From: Akkermansia sp.
GTDB lineage: Bacteria > Verrucomicrobiota > Verrucomicrobiia > Verrucomicrobiales > Akkermansiaceae
Direction of reading: 5' to 3'
DNA length: 62,840 nucleotides
Assembly (NCBI GenBank): GCA_017409465.1
Contig: JAFQSQ010000015.1
Span: 1 to 62,840, forward strand
Shown: in pieces, positions 18,834-27,980 of the stretch
Layout of the letters: each line of letters begins with the position of its first letter
How positions within the stretch are numbered: position 1 is the stretch's first letter
Made by a program: the position numbers and the translations under genes
Notes under the pieces: generated by a model
What the model was told of the DNA's origin: nothing
The model's database searches: none
What the model saw: the letters and a program-made list of their open reading frames with translations, nothing else

Positions 18834-21170
18834 TCAGAAAATCCGATCGAAGCTCATGTTGATGACATGGGCGGAGGTATCTCCTCGGCTCTCGAAACTG
18901 TAGTGCAGCCCGATGGTTCGCTCGCTTTCCTGTGGACGCAGCAGCAGACCAACATGCAGCGCAAAGCCGCAGCGATCCGGCTCAGCCGTATGGAACTCGA
19001 AGCCCTTGCGCATGGCGGTGGGAGTATCGCGCATCATGTCACCATTGAACTCGGCCTCGGCATAGAGAATGGTGTCTTTCGCCTGACAGACGATGCCGGA
19101 GCCGATGCGCCCACGGGTATAGCTAAGCACCCGGATTTCTTCCTCACCGGCGGTGGTATCGCCCGAGCTATAGTAATCGACCCCGCCATAGAGATTCCAG
19201 CTCAGGCAATCGCTGAGTTTCAGAGCCCAATTCAGACGGCTGTTGGCAATGATGCTGTTGTGGTGCCAGTTTTCATAGCCGGAGTAGGCACCGGGGTCAG
19301 TCTCCGTGCGTCCGCCGCCGAAAGCAAGGTAGAGTCCAATCTGCTGATCACTATCGGCAGGAAGAAAAGCATGGTGCATGTAAACGGCGGCCTGCAGGGT
19401 AGTCTGATCCAATTCTCCGAAACTATCGCCGGATACGGTGCCGATGGAGCCACCGACAGCAATACCAAGCCGCGTGCTGTCTGAGGCAGCGGCATCGGCT
19501 CCGATGGCAACTCCATACGCGCTGCAGTCACCGCCGGGCAGACTGTTACCAGAATCGGTTTCCGTGATTCCGCCCATGAAGGCGAGCCAAGTACCGACAA
19601 TACCGCTACGGCTCTGGTCGTGTATGGTCTGCATGAAGATGTCGGACGCCAGAGCTGCTCCCCAAGCACTCTGCATACCGGCCTGGCTGAGTGCACTGCC
19701 GGCTTCAGCGGAGAGCCCCTCCTGTTCTGCCGAGTCGCTGCTCCCCTCTCCTGCACTTTCTCCCTTATTCTGGTGAGGGTCGTTACTATTGTTACCCGAG
19801 GTATCGATGATCGGTCCCGGATCTTTGGAATCGTGAGGTCCATCTGAGCCATCATTTTCGCCCGGCAGCTCTTCCTTATCGGAGGGGGGAGTCTGCTCCG
19901 GGGTGTCGATGACGGGCCCTTCAGGATTTATCGGTTTTTCAGGCTGCTCATTCGGAGGAGTATCCGGGCTCACGGGTGGGATAGGAGGCGCAGGCTCGGG
20001 GGTAGTCGGCTCAAGTGTGGTGATAGTGATGCTTCCGCTTGTCACGGTGAGTTCGTAATCGGCGGCATCGATGCCGAAGAAGTCATAGTAATCTGTGACG
20101 GCACCGCTTAGCAGACGATTGTATCGCAAGAAAGTCTGACTCTTACCGATGGCGGCAGGCTGCTCCTGCTGCAGCGTCGTCGGACTGCTGAGGACAAGTG
20201 TGCCGACCTGCAACGTAGACGATGCGTCACTGAGAATCAGGGTGCCGCCATTGAGAGTCAGAGCCGCACTAAGGGAGTTCGTTCCGCTGATACGCAGCTG
20301 GGACGCACCGGAGCTGCTCGTGGAGAGGGCACGAGCAGCGGCTTGTCCGGCCGTTGCCAGATTGCCGCTTACCGTTGCGTTATTCAGGTGCCAGGTGCAC
20401 CCCGCGCTGATGGCGGCCGTACCGTTAGTCGGCAGATGCAGCACCCCATCGGAGTTTATCTTCAGATTGCCCTTGAAAGCTCCTCCACCTGATAAATCGA
20501 GCATCGAATGGGAGTGCAGCTCCAGTTCTTCGTCTGATGACAGTTCAACTCCGGCACTGATTCTGATACCCTTGCCTGGGCTGATGTGCAGCTTGCGTGC
20601 AGAAGTCCGGGAGGAAACAACCATATCCTCCTCTACAAGGAGTCGTCCACAGAAACACCCGGCCTTTTCCAGGGCTCCACCCTTGAAGTAGATATCATTA
20701 TTCACCGCATAGTCACCCAGATTCAGCTGTCCCCCTTCGACAACAATGGCTCCGCTGCCGAAAGAAGCATCACCCCCGGCTTTCAGAATCCCTTCTTTGA
20801 GCAGAGTGCCGCCGGAGTAACTGTTGATACTGTTCATGCTCATCGTACCCGAACCCTCCTTAGTCAGAGAGGTCTCACCGCTTATCTGCCCAAGCCCTCC
20901 CAGTGTAGAGTCGCCCTCACCTCGTACCAGCATAGATTTGGGAAGCACCGGTCCATCTATCATCACCTCGCCGGCACCGTCGAATATAACAGCCTGACCA
21001 TCATCATAGTTATACAACTCATTTGCCCACACCTGCACATTCCCGTTGAAAACAAAATCCTTGTTGGCGTGTGGCCCTCCTCCTCCGGGTATGATAACCT
21101 CCCCACTGACGATCGGTAACGCACAGAGAAGCATATAGAAAGACCGCCTGAGAGAGTGTGTTATTTTCAT
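18834..21170 (-). CDS. Autotransporter with beta-strand repeat passenger
   Basis: Type Va-like secreted surface protein. From ATG 21170 it is 778 residues: a signal peptide (MKITHSLRRSFYMLLCALPIVSG), then a passenger with the autotransporter-associated repeat pattern (LTKEGSGTMSMNSINSYSGG, GGTLLKEGILKAGG, GGQLNLGD). A long Pro/Asp/Glu-rich linker covers roughly residues 395-490. The C-terminal 12-strand-type barrel starts near 525 and ends in the outer-membrane signal MSFDRIF. The in-frame extension to 21368 is rejected because it would place 66 residues before the signal peptide. Ligand unknown. Confidence 0.88.
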   Translation of the reverse strand: MKITHSLRRSFYMLLCALPIVSGEVIIPGGGGPHANKDFVFNGNVQVWANELYNYDDGQAVIFDGAGEVMIDGPVLPKSMLVRGEGDSTLGGLGQISGETSLTKEGSGTMSMNSINSYSGGTLLKEGILKAGGDASFGSGAIVVEGGQLNLGDYAVNNDIYFKGGALEKAGCFCGRLLVEEDMVVSSRTSARKLHISPGKGIRISAGVELSSDEELELHSHSMLDLSGGGAFKGNLKINSDGVLHLPTNGTAAISAGCTWHLNNATVSGNLATAGQAAARALSTSSSGASQLRISGTNSLSAALTLNGGTLILSDASSTLQVGTLVLSSPTTLQQEQPAAIGKSQTFLRYNRLLSGAVTDYYDFFGIDAADYELTVTSGSITITTLEPTTPEPAPPIPPVSPDTPPNEQPEKPINPEGPVIDTPEQTPPSDKEELPGENDGSDGPHDSKDPGPIIDTSGNNSNDPHQNKGESAGEGSSDSAEQEGLSAEAGSALSQAGMQSAWGAALASDIFMQTIHDQSRSGIVGTWLAFMGGITETDSGNSLPGGDCSAYGVAIGADAAASDSTRLGIAVGGSIGTVSGDSFGELDQTTLQAAVYMHHAFLPADSDQQIGLYLAFGGGRTETDPGAYSGYENWHHNSIIANSRLNWALKLSDCLSWNLYGGVDYYSSGDTTAGEEEIRVLSYTRGRIGSGIVCQAKDTILYAEAEFNGDMMRDTPTAMRKGFEFHTAEPDRCGFALHVGLLLRPQESERTIGLHYSFESRGDTSAHVINMSFDRIF

Positions 21171-21515
21171 ACGTGTAGCCAGAATTGAAATATTGAGAAG
21201 AAATACAGAATTTCGGGCAGAAAAGCCTATGCACATTCTGCCAGATTTATGATGATATGCAAGTTTTTTTTGCCGTTTTGTGGATTTTCGCACAAGCACG
21301 AGCAAAAGACTTGTTGACAGAAGGGAATTACGTCTAAGCCAGCGGCCTTTTGTGGGTGAGATGCTCAAAAAGCAAAGTGAGCTCTACACGCAGTTGGGAG
21401 TAACACCCCTCCATACTGGGGCATCGTTAGAGTAACCGAAAAATCAGCAGGAAATCCAGGTTCCATGGTGTTGGATGTTCTGAGTCGACGCAGGTATCGC
21501 ATTTGATTTTACAAC
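21171..21515. other. Intergenic region between autotransporter and IS66
   Basis: 345 bases between the autotransporter start and the left IS66 inverted repeat. It is AT-rich near the autotransporter start, with no clear promoter that I can place with confidence. A short imperfect hairpin (CCCCTCCATACTGGGG) lies near 21407-21422. No gene is supported. Confidence 0.45.
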
Positions 21516-21580
21516 GTAAGCACTTAACCAGCGACATGCCTTGAGCCATTTTGGTCACCCACGACTTACCACGTGACTTG

Positions 21581-23211
21581 CTATAGCTGTCTGGGGGTGG
21601 CTTTTTGCAAATCGGGTATGGGTAGAATACCCGGTAAAAGATCCAGATATCCTCCGGATGCTCGGTAGGTGGGCAATTTTCGTAATACCTCTGTCAGCCA
21701 TGCCCGGGGATCTACTCCCACACGTTTGCACTCCTCCACCATCGTATAGAGGATGGCCGAGCGTCCCCGGCTTCCGGGGCTCCGATAAACAGACAATTTT
21801 TGCGTCCTATGGTCAACGGTCGGATGGTTCGCTCCACATGGTTGTTATCCATGGGCACTGCCGGGTTATCCAACCAGTGCATGAGGGTGTCTTTTCGTTC
21901 CAGGGCATAGTCTATGGCGTTCCTCAGCTTGTTAAGGGGAGGATTTTCGCTGTCTTTTGCCTTGCGCTCCAGTTCTTTGAAGAATGCATCTGCCAATGGT
22001 CGGGGTTTTTCGTTTCTTTCGGCGGCTCTTTTTTCCGGGGGTGCATCGATTTCGCGTAACTCTCGCTCCAGCGCATAGAGGGGGGCGATTTGCTTCACTA
22101 TGTCGAGACTTCACTTGGGGTCATTGCCGCATCTGGCGGTTTCTATAAACTTGCGACGTACGTGTGCCCAGCAATTCTGCCGGTCTGGTTTCGTTGCACC
22201 TTCCTCAAGTTTTTTTATCCAGCTTTCGTAGGCATCATAGCCATCCGAAACAATGGTGCCGCCATAGGGGCGTCCCTTTTCTTTCATTCCCTCGCGCAGC
22301 AGCGTGTCGAGCACATCTCCGCTTCGCCCATCCTGCCAATAATAAAGGTTCATTCCGCTCTCTGCGCAGCTCATGGCCCACATATAGCCGTTCTTCTTGC
22401 CGGAACGCAGGCATCGGAATGGGGTTTCGTCCACATGCAAGACTTCGGAATCCAACAGCTCGCTGTGCATCGCCTTCCAGATAGGGCTCAGCGCCTCGGC
22501 TACGGCTTTGTGCCAATTGCACACCGTTGCCTCATCCAGCCCGCTGAGCCCCATGCGCTCCAACTCCTGTATCATCCGATAAAAGGGCAGATGCAGGCAA
22601 AACTTGCTGTGCAGCACGTGAGCCAGCATGCTTGCTCCCATGTTGGAACCTGCTAAAATGCTTGCCGGTGCCGCCGCGTAGACAATTTTGGTGGATTTGG
22701 ATTCCCCCTCATTGAGGCGCATAAAGCCGGGGCGACGGTAACGATGCAATTCCAGATGACTGGGCACCATTTCCAGGCGATATGAGCACTTATCCATACT
22801 TTCCGGTAATTGCCGATAAGTATTCGGATTCTGCTTCACTTCTTCCGGGATAACAAGGTGCTCCAGCACCTTGTCTGTCCTGATCAGCAGTTTGCGTTTG
22901 TGCGCTTTCTTGGGGGAAGACTTCTCTTTTTCTTTCCCCGGTGCGGATTTCTCCTGCGGTTTCTGAGATTCATCCGGAGTATCCTTCTCCCCTTCATCAT
23001 CGACTACCGGGATAGAGATGAATTCGGCCTGCTCGCTTTTGGTGCCGTAAAGCTGCTGTTTGAGGCAATTGACTTGCTCTGTCAGCCGACTTACCGCAGC
23101 TTGCAGAACCTGATTCTCCTGCTTGTGTTGTTGATTAGATGAGCGCAGCATATCCAGCTCCACCTGCGGGGAGAAGATGAAGTTCAGTTGCTTTTCAGAG
23201 GAGCCGCTCAC
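21581..23211 (-). pseudogene. tnpC: IS66 transposase TnpC, interrupted
   Basis: DDE-type transposase of IS66. The N-terminal part (GTG 23211) has the leucine-zipper-like region, the zinc-finger-like and basic region, and the catalytic core (LHVDETPFRCL, GYMWAMSC, SDGYDAYESW, CWAHVRRKFIE). An in-frame TGA at 22111-22113 interrupts it, and the reading continues in the same frame (LDIVKQIAPLYALERELREI). A 1-base deletion in a G-run near 21770 then shifts the frame. The C-terminus (RSAILYTMVEECKRVGVDPRAWL) is in the new frame. Repairing both would restore a normal IS66 protein. Sequencing error cannot be excluded. Confidence 0.88.
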
Positions 23212-23252
23212 GCGCGCGATTATACACTAAAAGTATTGATTTTACAAGAAAA

Positions 23253-23606
23253 TTACACTTCATACCACGTTTTTTTCATGCATTTTTTTAACTCGATTCC
23301 ATCCAGTAGAAGGGTCAGAGCCGTGGGCTGGATTTGCAGCCAATTTTCAGCCGTATCAGCTGCAGGTTTCGGCCAGCTGAAGGTGCCTTGTTCGAGCCGT
23401 TTGCTGAAAAAATTCAAACCGCTTTCATCGTGCCACACGATGTTTATCAGCGTGCCGGGCTTGTTGATGAATGCGTAGTAAGTGCCCTGCAAAATGCTTT
23501 CTTCCCGTTGGCTGCATATCACCCCTTGCAGAGTGAGCATGCGGCAACGTAAATCGAGGCGTTCATGGTACAGGTATATCGGCGTTTTGTGTGGTAAGGT
23601 AAACAT
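23253..23606 (-). CDS. tnpB: IS66 accessory protein TnpB
   Basis: 117-residue TnpB (Orf2) homologue of IS66 elements. The family pattern is visible: an N-terminal PIYLYHERLDLRC region in place of the common IYLA...DMRK motif, a central HDESGLNFFSKRLEQGTFSWP, and the C-terminal ALTLLLDGIEL. It lies 51 bases inside the right inverted repeat and directly upstream of the broken tnpC. Its role in transposition is established for IS66 but biochemically obscure. Confidence 0.85.
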   Translation of the reverse strand: MFTLPHKTPIYLYHERLDLRCRMLTLQGVICSQREESILQGTYYAFINKPGTLINIVWHDESGLNFFSKRLEQGTFSWPKPAADTAENWLQIQPTALTLLLDGIELKKCMKKTWYEV

Positions 23607-23645
23607 AGCATACCATTATCGCATGCCTGTCTACAATGTCGTTGG

Positions 23646-24839
23646 TTAAGAGCTTACCTTGTGTTTTGGTGTATCCATAACACGCTGAAACAAGGCATCC
23701 CATTGTTTTGCAATGCTGGTGGGGTTAAATCGTTGGGCGCTTAATTCCCCGTTTCTGCCCATTTCCTCTCGTTCGTTTGGATGCGTTATCAGCCATCGGA
23801 GCGTGTTAACATATTGCTTTATACTAAAGGGACGAACAAGCATACCATTTTTACCATGTGTAATAATATCTCGGACGGAGGCGTATGATGAAAATGCTAC
23901 CGGAACGCATCCATGTTGCTGAGCTTCAACTAGGACAAGCCCAAATCCTTCATGTGTGCTTGTTAGACATAAAATGGGAGATTCTTTGTAGAAATCAGAG
24001 GGATCCTGAGCACCCGTAAAGAGGACTCTTTTAAGATTTAATTTCTGCGCTAAATCGAGAAAAAAATGATATCGAGGACCGTCACCAACAATGACTAATT
24101 CCCAATCATCAAATTCAGATTGTAATTTTTTCCATATGTGAAGAATTCGATCAATACGTTTGGCTCGTAGCTCCATTCTCGAAACAACTAGGATTTGCTT
24201 CTTTTTGAGAGTATAATCCACAGTGTTGATGATGGGTTTAACTGGATTTGATATGTATGACGCATGATCCAGCTTTTTGATTTTGGCATATCTTTTGAAG
24301 ATGGACAAGAAGTGGGGCGAGAGAAGCACAAATTGATCACATACATCGTACATCTTTTTTAGGTGTTTTCCCTTACGATAATTTCTAGCCAGGTAGGAAA
24401 TAGGGAACTTAAGCAAGCTATACAGGTAGGGGAAAATGCTACCCCCTTGCAAAGCATTGTACCTTTGTTCAGCGAGGAGGTCGAAAGCATCCAAACCAAG
24501 AGCTCTTGGTTCAGAGTGATGTTCATATATCAGTCGGACATTTGTTCCAAGGATGGAGTTTTCGCATATCGGATTGTAGCTGTGAGCTAGTAATATATCA
24601 ATATTGTTCTCTAACAAGAAGTTATGTAAGACTTCTTTGTTTTTGCTTGAATTAATGGGTGTTGTATCTGGTAATTTACACATCACAACACCAGTCAAAG
24701 GTTCACGGCGATGTTGGTGTAAGCAGCAAAAAAATATATCATGTTTTTTCTGTAATTCCGGGATAAGGTTCAGGCAAAAGCGTTCAATCCCTCCAACCGT
24801 TGGTTCGGGGTCGTGCACAGAATAAAAACAGATCTTCAT
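23646..24839 (-). CDS. Family 4 glycosyltransferase
   Basis: GT-B fold retaining glycosyltransferase for surface glycan synthesis. The N-terminal domain begins MKICFYSVHDPEPTVGGIERFC. The C-terminal domain shows VVSRMELRAKRIDRIL, LVIVGDGPRYH and the donor-binding CLTSTHEGFGLVLVEAQQHGCVPVAF with the E-X7-E pattern. It is 397 residues and AT-rich. The last three codons and the stop (Val-Ser-Ser-stop) lie within the right IS66 inverted repeat, so the natural C-terminus has probably been replaced. The core domains are intact, so it may still function. Confidence 0.88.
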   Translation of the reverse strand: MKICFYSVHDPEPTVGGIERFCLNLIPELQKKHDIFFCCLHQHRREPLTGVVMCKLPDTTPINSSKNKEVLHNFLLENNIDILLAHSYNPICENSILGTNVRLIYEHHSEPRALGLDAFDLLAEQRYNALQGGSIFPYLYSLLKFPISYLARNYRKGKHLKKMYDVCDQFVLLSPHFLSIFKRYAKIKKLDHASYISNPVKPIINTVDYTLKKKQILVVSRMELRAKRIDRILHIWKKLQSEFDDWELVIVGDGPRYHFFLDLAQKLNLKRVLFTGAQDPSDFYKESPILCLTSTHEGFGLVLVEAQQHGCVPVAFSSYASVRDIITHGKNGMLVRPFSIKQYVNTLRWLITHPNEREEMGRNGELSAQRFNPTSIAKQWDALFQRVMDTPKHKVSS

Positions 24840-24897
24840 TTTATCTGATGAGGTTATGGTTCGCGTCCTGTCTGAAATAATTCATAGTAGAAGATGT

Positions 24898-25956
24898 TTA
24901 CCCCACCAGCAGCTTGCGTTGCCAGGGCATCAGGCGGGCGAGGCCGGTGGTTTCGTGGTTAGCGATGGATTCGAGCTGGGAGCGGGAGGCGATAAGGGAG
25001 TTTTCGAGGTTGAGTTCCTGAGCTCGGGCGTCGCGGATGGCTGACCAGTGAGCCAGACGGGAGTCGAAGTGGGGGTCTTGCTCGTGGCGCTCTCGGGGTG
25101 GTTGGATGGGGTAGTCTTCCTCATCCATCAGCTGGAAGCGGTCGATGACTTTGCGGAACCGAGCCGCGCGGTGATTGTGGAAGCTGTGCAGCGGGGAGAC
25201 GGTGCGGAACTCCTGTAGAGCCAGGCTCCAGCGCAGGAGGTCGTTGTTGGAGCAAACCATAAATGAGGGTCTGTCCATCTCGGCGGCTTCGCGGTCGCGC
25301 CAGAGCCAGAGTTCCCGCAGAGCTGCCAGCCCACGAGGGGTGAACTTGCCGCAGCCTTTGATACGCCACGGATCCTGCGATGCTGCGTTGAAGCGTTCGT
25401 AGCCATGCTGCAGATTGTGGGCGCAGCTTTGAAGAAACCAGTCGTAGCGCCCCAGCCTGTTCAGTTCTGCTACTAATTTGTCTGCCATTTCGAGCATGTA
25501 TTTCACATCGCCTTGGGCGTATTCCTGCATGGCCGGGGGGATGGGGCGGCGTCCCCAGTCGGCTTTCTGGTTTTTCTTGCTGAGAACGATGCCGTAGAAG
25601 TGTTCCACGAGAGCCGCCAGCCCGAATTGGCGGAACCCGACCAGCCGCGCGGCAATCTGGGTGTCGAGTATCATGTGCGGGAGTACTCCGAAGGCTCCCT
25701 GCAGCAGACTCATATCATAGTCTGCACCATGCATCCATACATCAGCATCCTGAAGCCAGAGCGTGAAGAGGGTCATATCTTCGATGGCGAGGGGGTCGAT
25801 GATGGTGACGCCATCGGCATCAGCGTACTGAATCAGGCACAGTTTTTCGCGGTGGCGGTGCAGACTGTCGGCCTCCAGATCAAGCACAGTACGCCCCTGC
25901 GGCTGCCGCGCGGCGCGCTGCTTCCAATTGAAAAGTGCCTCTGCATCTGCTATCAT
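24898..25956 (-). CDS. rnd: Ribonuclease D-like 3'-5' exonuclease with HRDC-like domain
   Basis: DEDD-family exoribonuclease for tRNA 3'-end trimming. The motifs are in order: VLDLEADSLHRH (first D and E), WMHGADYDMSLL (second D), and YAQGDVKYMLEM (Y and last D), all within the first 180 residues. The rest includes an HRDC-like helical part (GLAALRELWLWRDREAAEMDRP). I start at ATG 25956 (352 residues), because a promoter -10 lies at 25968-25973 and the longer GTG start at 25977 would fall inside that promoter. Confidence 0.9.
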   Translation of the reverse strand: MIADAEALFNWKQRAARQPQGRTVLDLEADSLHRHREKLCLIQYADADGVTIIDPLAIEDMTLFTLWLQDADVWMHGADYDMSLLQGAFGVLPHMILDTQIAARLVGFRQFGLAALVEHFYGIVLSKKNQKADWGRRPIPPAMQEYAQGDVKYMLEMADKLVAELNRLGRYDWFLQSCAHNLQHGYERFNAASQDPWRIKGCGKFTPRGLAALRELWLWRDREAAEMDRPSFMVCSNNDLLRWSLALQEFRTVSPLHSFHNHRAARFRKVIDRFQLMDEEDYPIQPPRERHEQDPHFDSRLAHWSAIRDARAQELNLENSLIASRSQLESIANHETTGLARLMPWQRKLLVG

Positions 25957-25967
25957 GACGGGTGCGT

Positions 25968-25996
25968 ATGCTACCACAGACTTGCGTAAATATCAA
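25968..25996 (-). promoter_or_regulatory. Promoter of the RNase D gene
   Basis: TTGATA (25991-25996), 17 bases, TAGCAT (25968-25973), then 11 bases to ATG 25956. It decides the start codon and predicts a leader of only a few bases. Confidence 0.6.
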
Positions 25997-26090
25997 GCAT
26001 AATGGCATAGCTGACAATCAGACAGGGAGCCGGTAATCAGAGGACGATGGATTTCTGCACTGATAAAATGCGCAATGTCTCTCTATCTTC

Positions 26091-26119
26091 TTGCGTGACG
26101 GTGGAAAATAATGTAGGGT
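26091..26119 (+). promoter_or_regulatory. Promoter of the PEGA lipoprotein gene
   Basis: TTGCGT (26091-26096), 17 bases, TAGGGT (26114-26119), 7 bases, ATG 26127. Confidence 0.5.
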
Positions 26120-26126
26120 AAATTGC

Positions 26127-26585
26127 ATGAAAACAGGGCGTATTTTTCTGTTCACAGCAGTGGTATCCGGACTTGTCTCCTGCTATGGCACTAAAGATTT
26201 TACCATCAGAACCGCTCCCGAGGGCGCCCGGATAGCCATCAATGGCAAGGACGTGGGTGCGAGTCCGATAACAGTGGAGATTGAGCAGGATAAGAACCTG
26301 GGTATCGTGGCGTACAAACCCGGTTACACGGTGGCTTCTGAAACGGTACCGACGCAGACCAGCACCATTCTTTCCTGGATATGGACCAAGGATTCTCCCT
26401 ATGCCAAGTATATCGAGGAGGACGAAATCCTGCTTCCTATGCGCAAAATAGCCACTGTCGAAAACTACCGCCCCACGACACTGGAGCCTTATACCGGCGG
26501 CGGTGGCCGCACGGCTCCCGGGCGTACGGACAGGGGAAACTCGTCTGCTGCGCCTCCTCTGCGTGATATGCCGACACTGGACTGA
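26127..26585 (+). CDS. PEGA-domain lipoprotein
   Basis: 152-residue envelope lipoprotein. The signal peptide MKTGRIFLFTAVVSGLVSC ends in a lipobox (LVSC, Cys19). A single PEGA-type domain follows (FTIRTAPEGARIAINGKDVGASPITVEI, residues 25-55, continuing to YKPGYTV). PEGA modules occur in S-layer and surface proteins. The C-terminal 40 residues are low-complexity (Gly, Pro, Arg). It converges on the flavoprotein gene, ending only 8 bases before it. Confidence 0.8.
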   Translation: MKTGRIFLFTAVVSGLVSCYGTKDFTIRTAPEGARIAINGKDVGASPITVEIEQDKNLGIVAYKPGYTVASETVPTQTSTILSWIWTKDSPYAKYIEEDEILLPMRKIATVENYRPTTLEPYTGGGGRTAPGRTDRGNSSAAPPLRDMPTLD

Positions 26586-26593
26586 ACCAGAGG

Positions 26594-27967
26594 TCAGAGT
26601 CCCATCTTGCCGGGGTTGAGGATGCCGGCGGGGTCGAGCGCTTTCTTCAGCGAACGGTGCAGGCTCATGGCAACAGGGCCAACGGCATGCTCGAACCAGG
26701 GAGCCTTGGCCAGCCCGATGCCGTGTTCGCCGGTGATGCTGCCACCGTGGCTGACGACCCAGTCGAAGAGTCGGTTTACCAGTGCGTCAGCCGGGGGGCG
26801 GATGTCTCGCCCCTCCGCATCCTTGAGCACCATGATGTTGGTGTGGATGTTGCCATCACCGGAGTGGCCGAAACACGCCACGGGAATTCCGGTTTCCTGT
26901 TGCATGCTTTCGCAGAACTCCACCAGCGCCACCAGCTGAGAGCGGGGGATGACGATATCTTCGTTGAGTTTGGTGAGGCCTGTGGCCTTCAGACTGTATG
27001 AGAACTCGCGCCGCAGCTGCCAGATGGCTTCTACTGCATCTTCCGTTAGTGCTGGGACAATATCCACCGCGCCTGTATTCCGCAGGATGTCAGCGATAGC
27101 TCCGAGTTCGGAGGAAACGGTATCAGCTCGACCATCAATTTCGATGATGATGTGCCCCTGTGCCGCCTCCGGCAGAACTCCGGGCCCCAGATATCGGCGT
27201 GCTGCTGCCAGGGTGAATGCATCGGTTATCTCCAGCGCGCAGGGCAGGTGCCCCCCCTGGAGCACATTCTGCACGGCCTGTGCGGCTTGTGAGAAGCGGG
27301 GGAATGAAGCATGGAGCGCTGCACGAGCAGGTGGAGCCGGGATGATGCGCAGCGTGGCCTGCGTGATGATACCGAGCATACCCTCAGAGCCACAGAATAG
27401 CCCCACGAGGTCAAATCCCTGCTTGTTCTTGTGGGTGCGCCCGCCGCAGGTCAGGATGCTGCCGTCCGGCAGTACGACGGTGAGTCCCAGCACGTAGGCG
27501 CGCGTGACGCCGTATTTCAGACATCGCGGACCGCCTGCATTGGTGGCGATATTGCCGCCGATGCTGGATTCCTTGCGCGAGGCCGGGTCGGGTGGGTAGA
27601 ACCAGCCCAGACGGGCGCAGGCATCCTGCAAATCGGCAGTCAGAACTCCGGCTTCGACCACCGCCACCCCGTCGGCGGGATTCACCTCGATGATACGCGT
27701 CATCGCGGCAGTTGAGATGACCAATCCACCTTTCACCGGTACGCATCCACCCACGTAGCCCACACCCGCACCGCGCGGTGTGACCGGTATACCGTGGGCG
27801 TGCGCCACCTTCATGGCCGTGGCAACATCTTCTGTGGAACTGGCCAATACCACAGCTTCCGGCAGAGCCGATGCGTACCACTTATCCCCGGCATGCGCCT
27901 GCAGCACAGCCTTGTCGGTATGCACGCAATCGCCCAGCGAATCTTTCAGTTCATCAATCCAGTTCAT
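26594..27967 (-). CDS. FAD-linked oxidase, GlcD/D-lactate dehydrogenase-like
   Basis: Flavoprotein of the VAO/PCMH family, like glycolate oxidase subunit GlcD or D-lactate dehydrogenase. The FAD-binding domain shows VTPRGAGVGYVGGCVPVKGG and ESSIGGNIATNAGGPRCLKYG. The C-terminal cap ends with the catalytic CFGHSGDGNIHTNIM and GSITGEHGIGLAK motifs. From ATG 27967 it is 457 residues. The longer start at 28120 lies within the upstream permease gene and is rejected. It is the last gene of an ABC-transporter operon, which hints at oxidation of the imported compound. No iron-sulfur partner (GlcF) is nearby. Confidence 0.88.
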   Translation of the reverse strand: MNWIDELKDSLGDCVHTDKAVLQAHAGDKWYASALPEAVVLASSTEDVATAMKVAHAHGIPVTPRGAGVGYVGGCVPVKGGLVISTAAMTRIIEVNPADGVAVVEAGVLTADLQDACARLGWFYPPDPASRKESSIGGNIATNAGGPRCLKYGVTRAYVLGLTVVLPDGSILTCGGRTHKNKQGFDLVGLFCGSEGMLGIITQATLRIIPAPPARAALHASFPRFSQAAQAVQNVLQGGHLPCALEITDAFTLAAARRYLGPGVLPEAAQGHIIIEIDGRADTVSSELGAIADILRNTGAVDIVPALTEDAVEAIWQLRREFSYSLKATGLTKLNEDIVIPRSQLVALVEFCESMQQETGIPVACFGHSGDGNIHTNIMVLKDAEGRDIRPPADALVNRLFDWVVSHGGSITGEHGIGLAKAPWFEHAVGPVAMSLHRSLKKALDPAGILNPGKMGL

Positions 27968-27980
27968 CGTACCTCGTGTC

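Larger units (their letters stand above)
21516..23657 (-). mobile_element. IS66-family insertion sequence, decayed
   Basis: Bounded by terminal inverted repeats: left end starting GTAAGCACTTAACCAGCGAC at 21516, right end (reverse complement) GTAAGCTCTTAACCAACGAC ending at 23657, with 20 of 22 bases matching. It contains tnpB and a tnpC interrupted by a stop and a frameshift. There is no room for tnpA. The flanking 8-mers (TTTACAAC and CTTGTGTT) do not match, so no target duplication is visible. The right repeat overlaps the 3' end of the glycosyltransferase gene. Confidence 0.88.
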
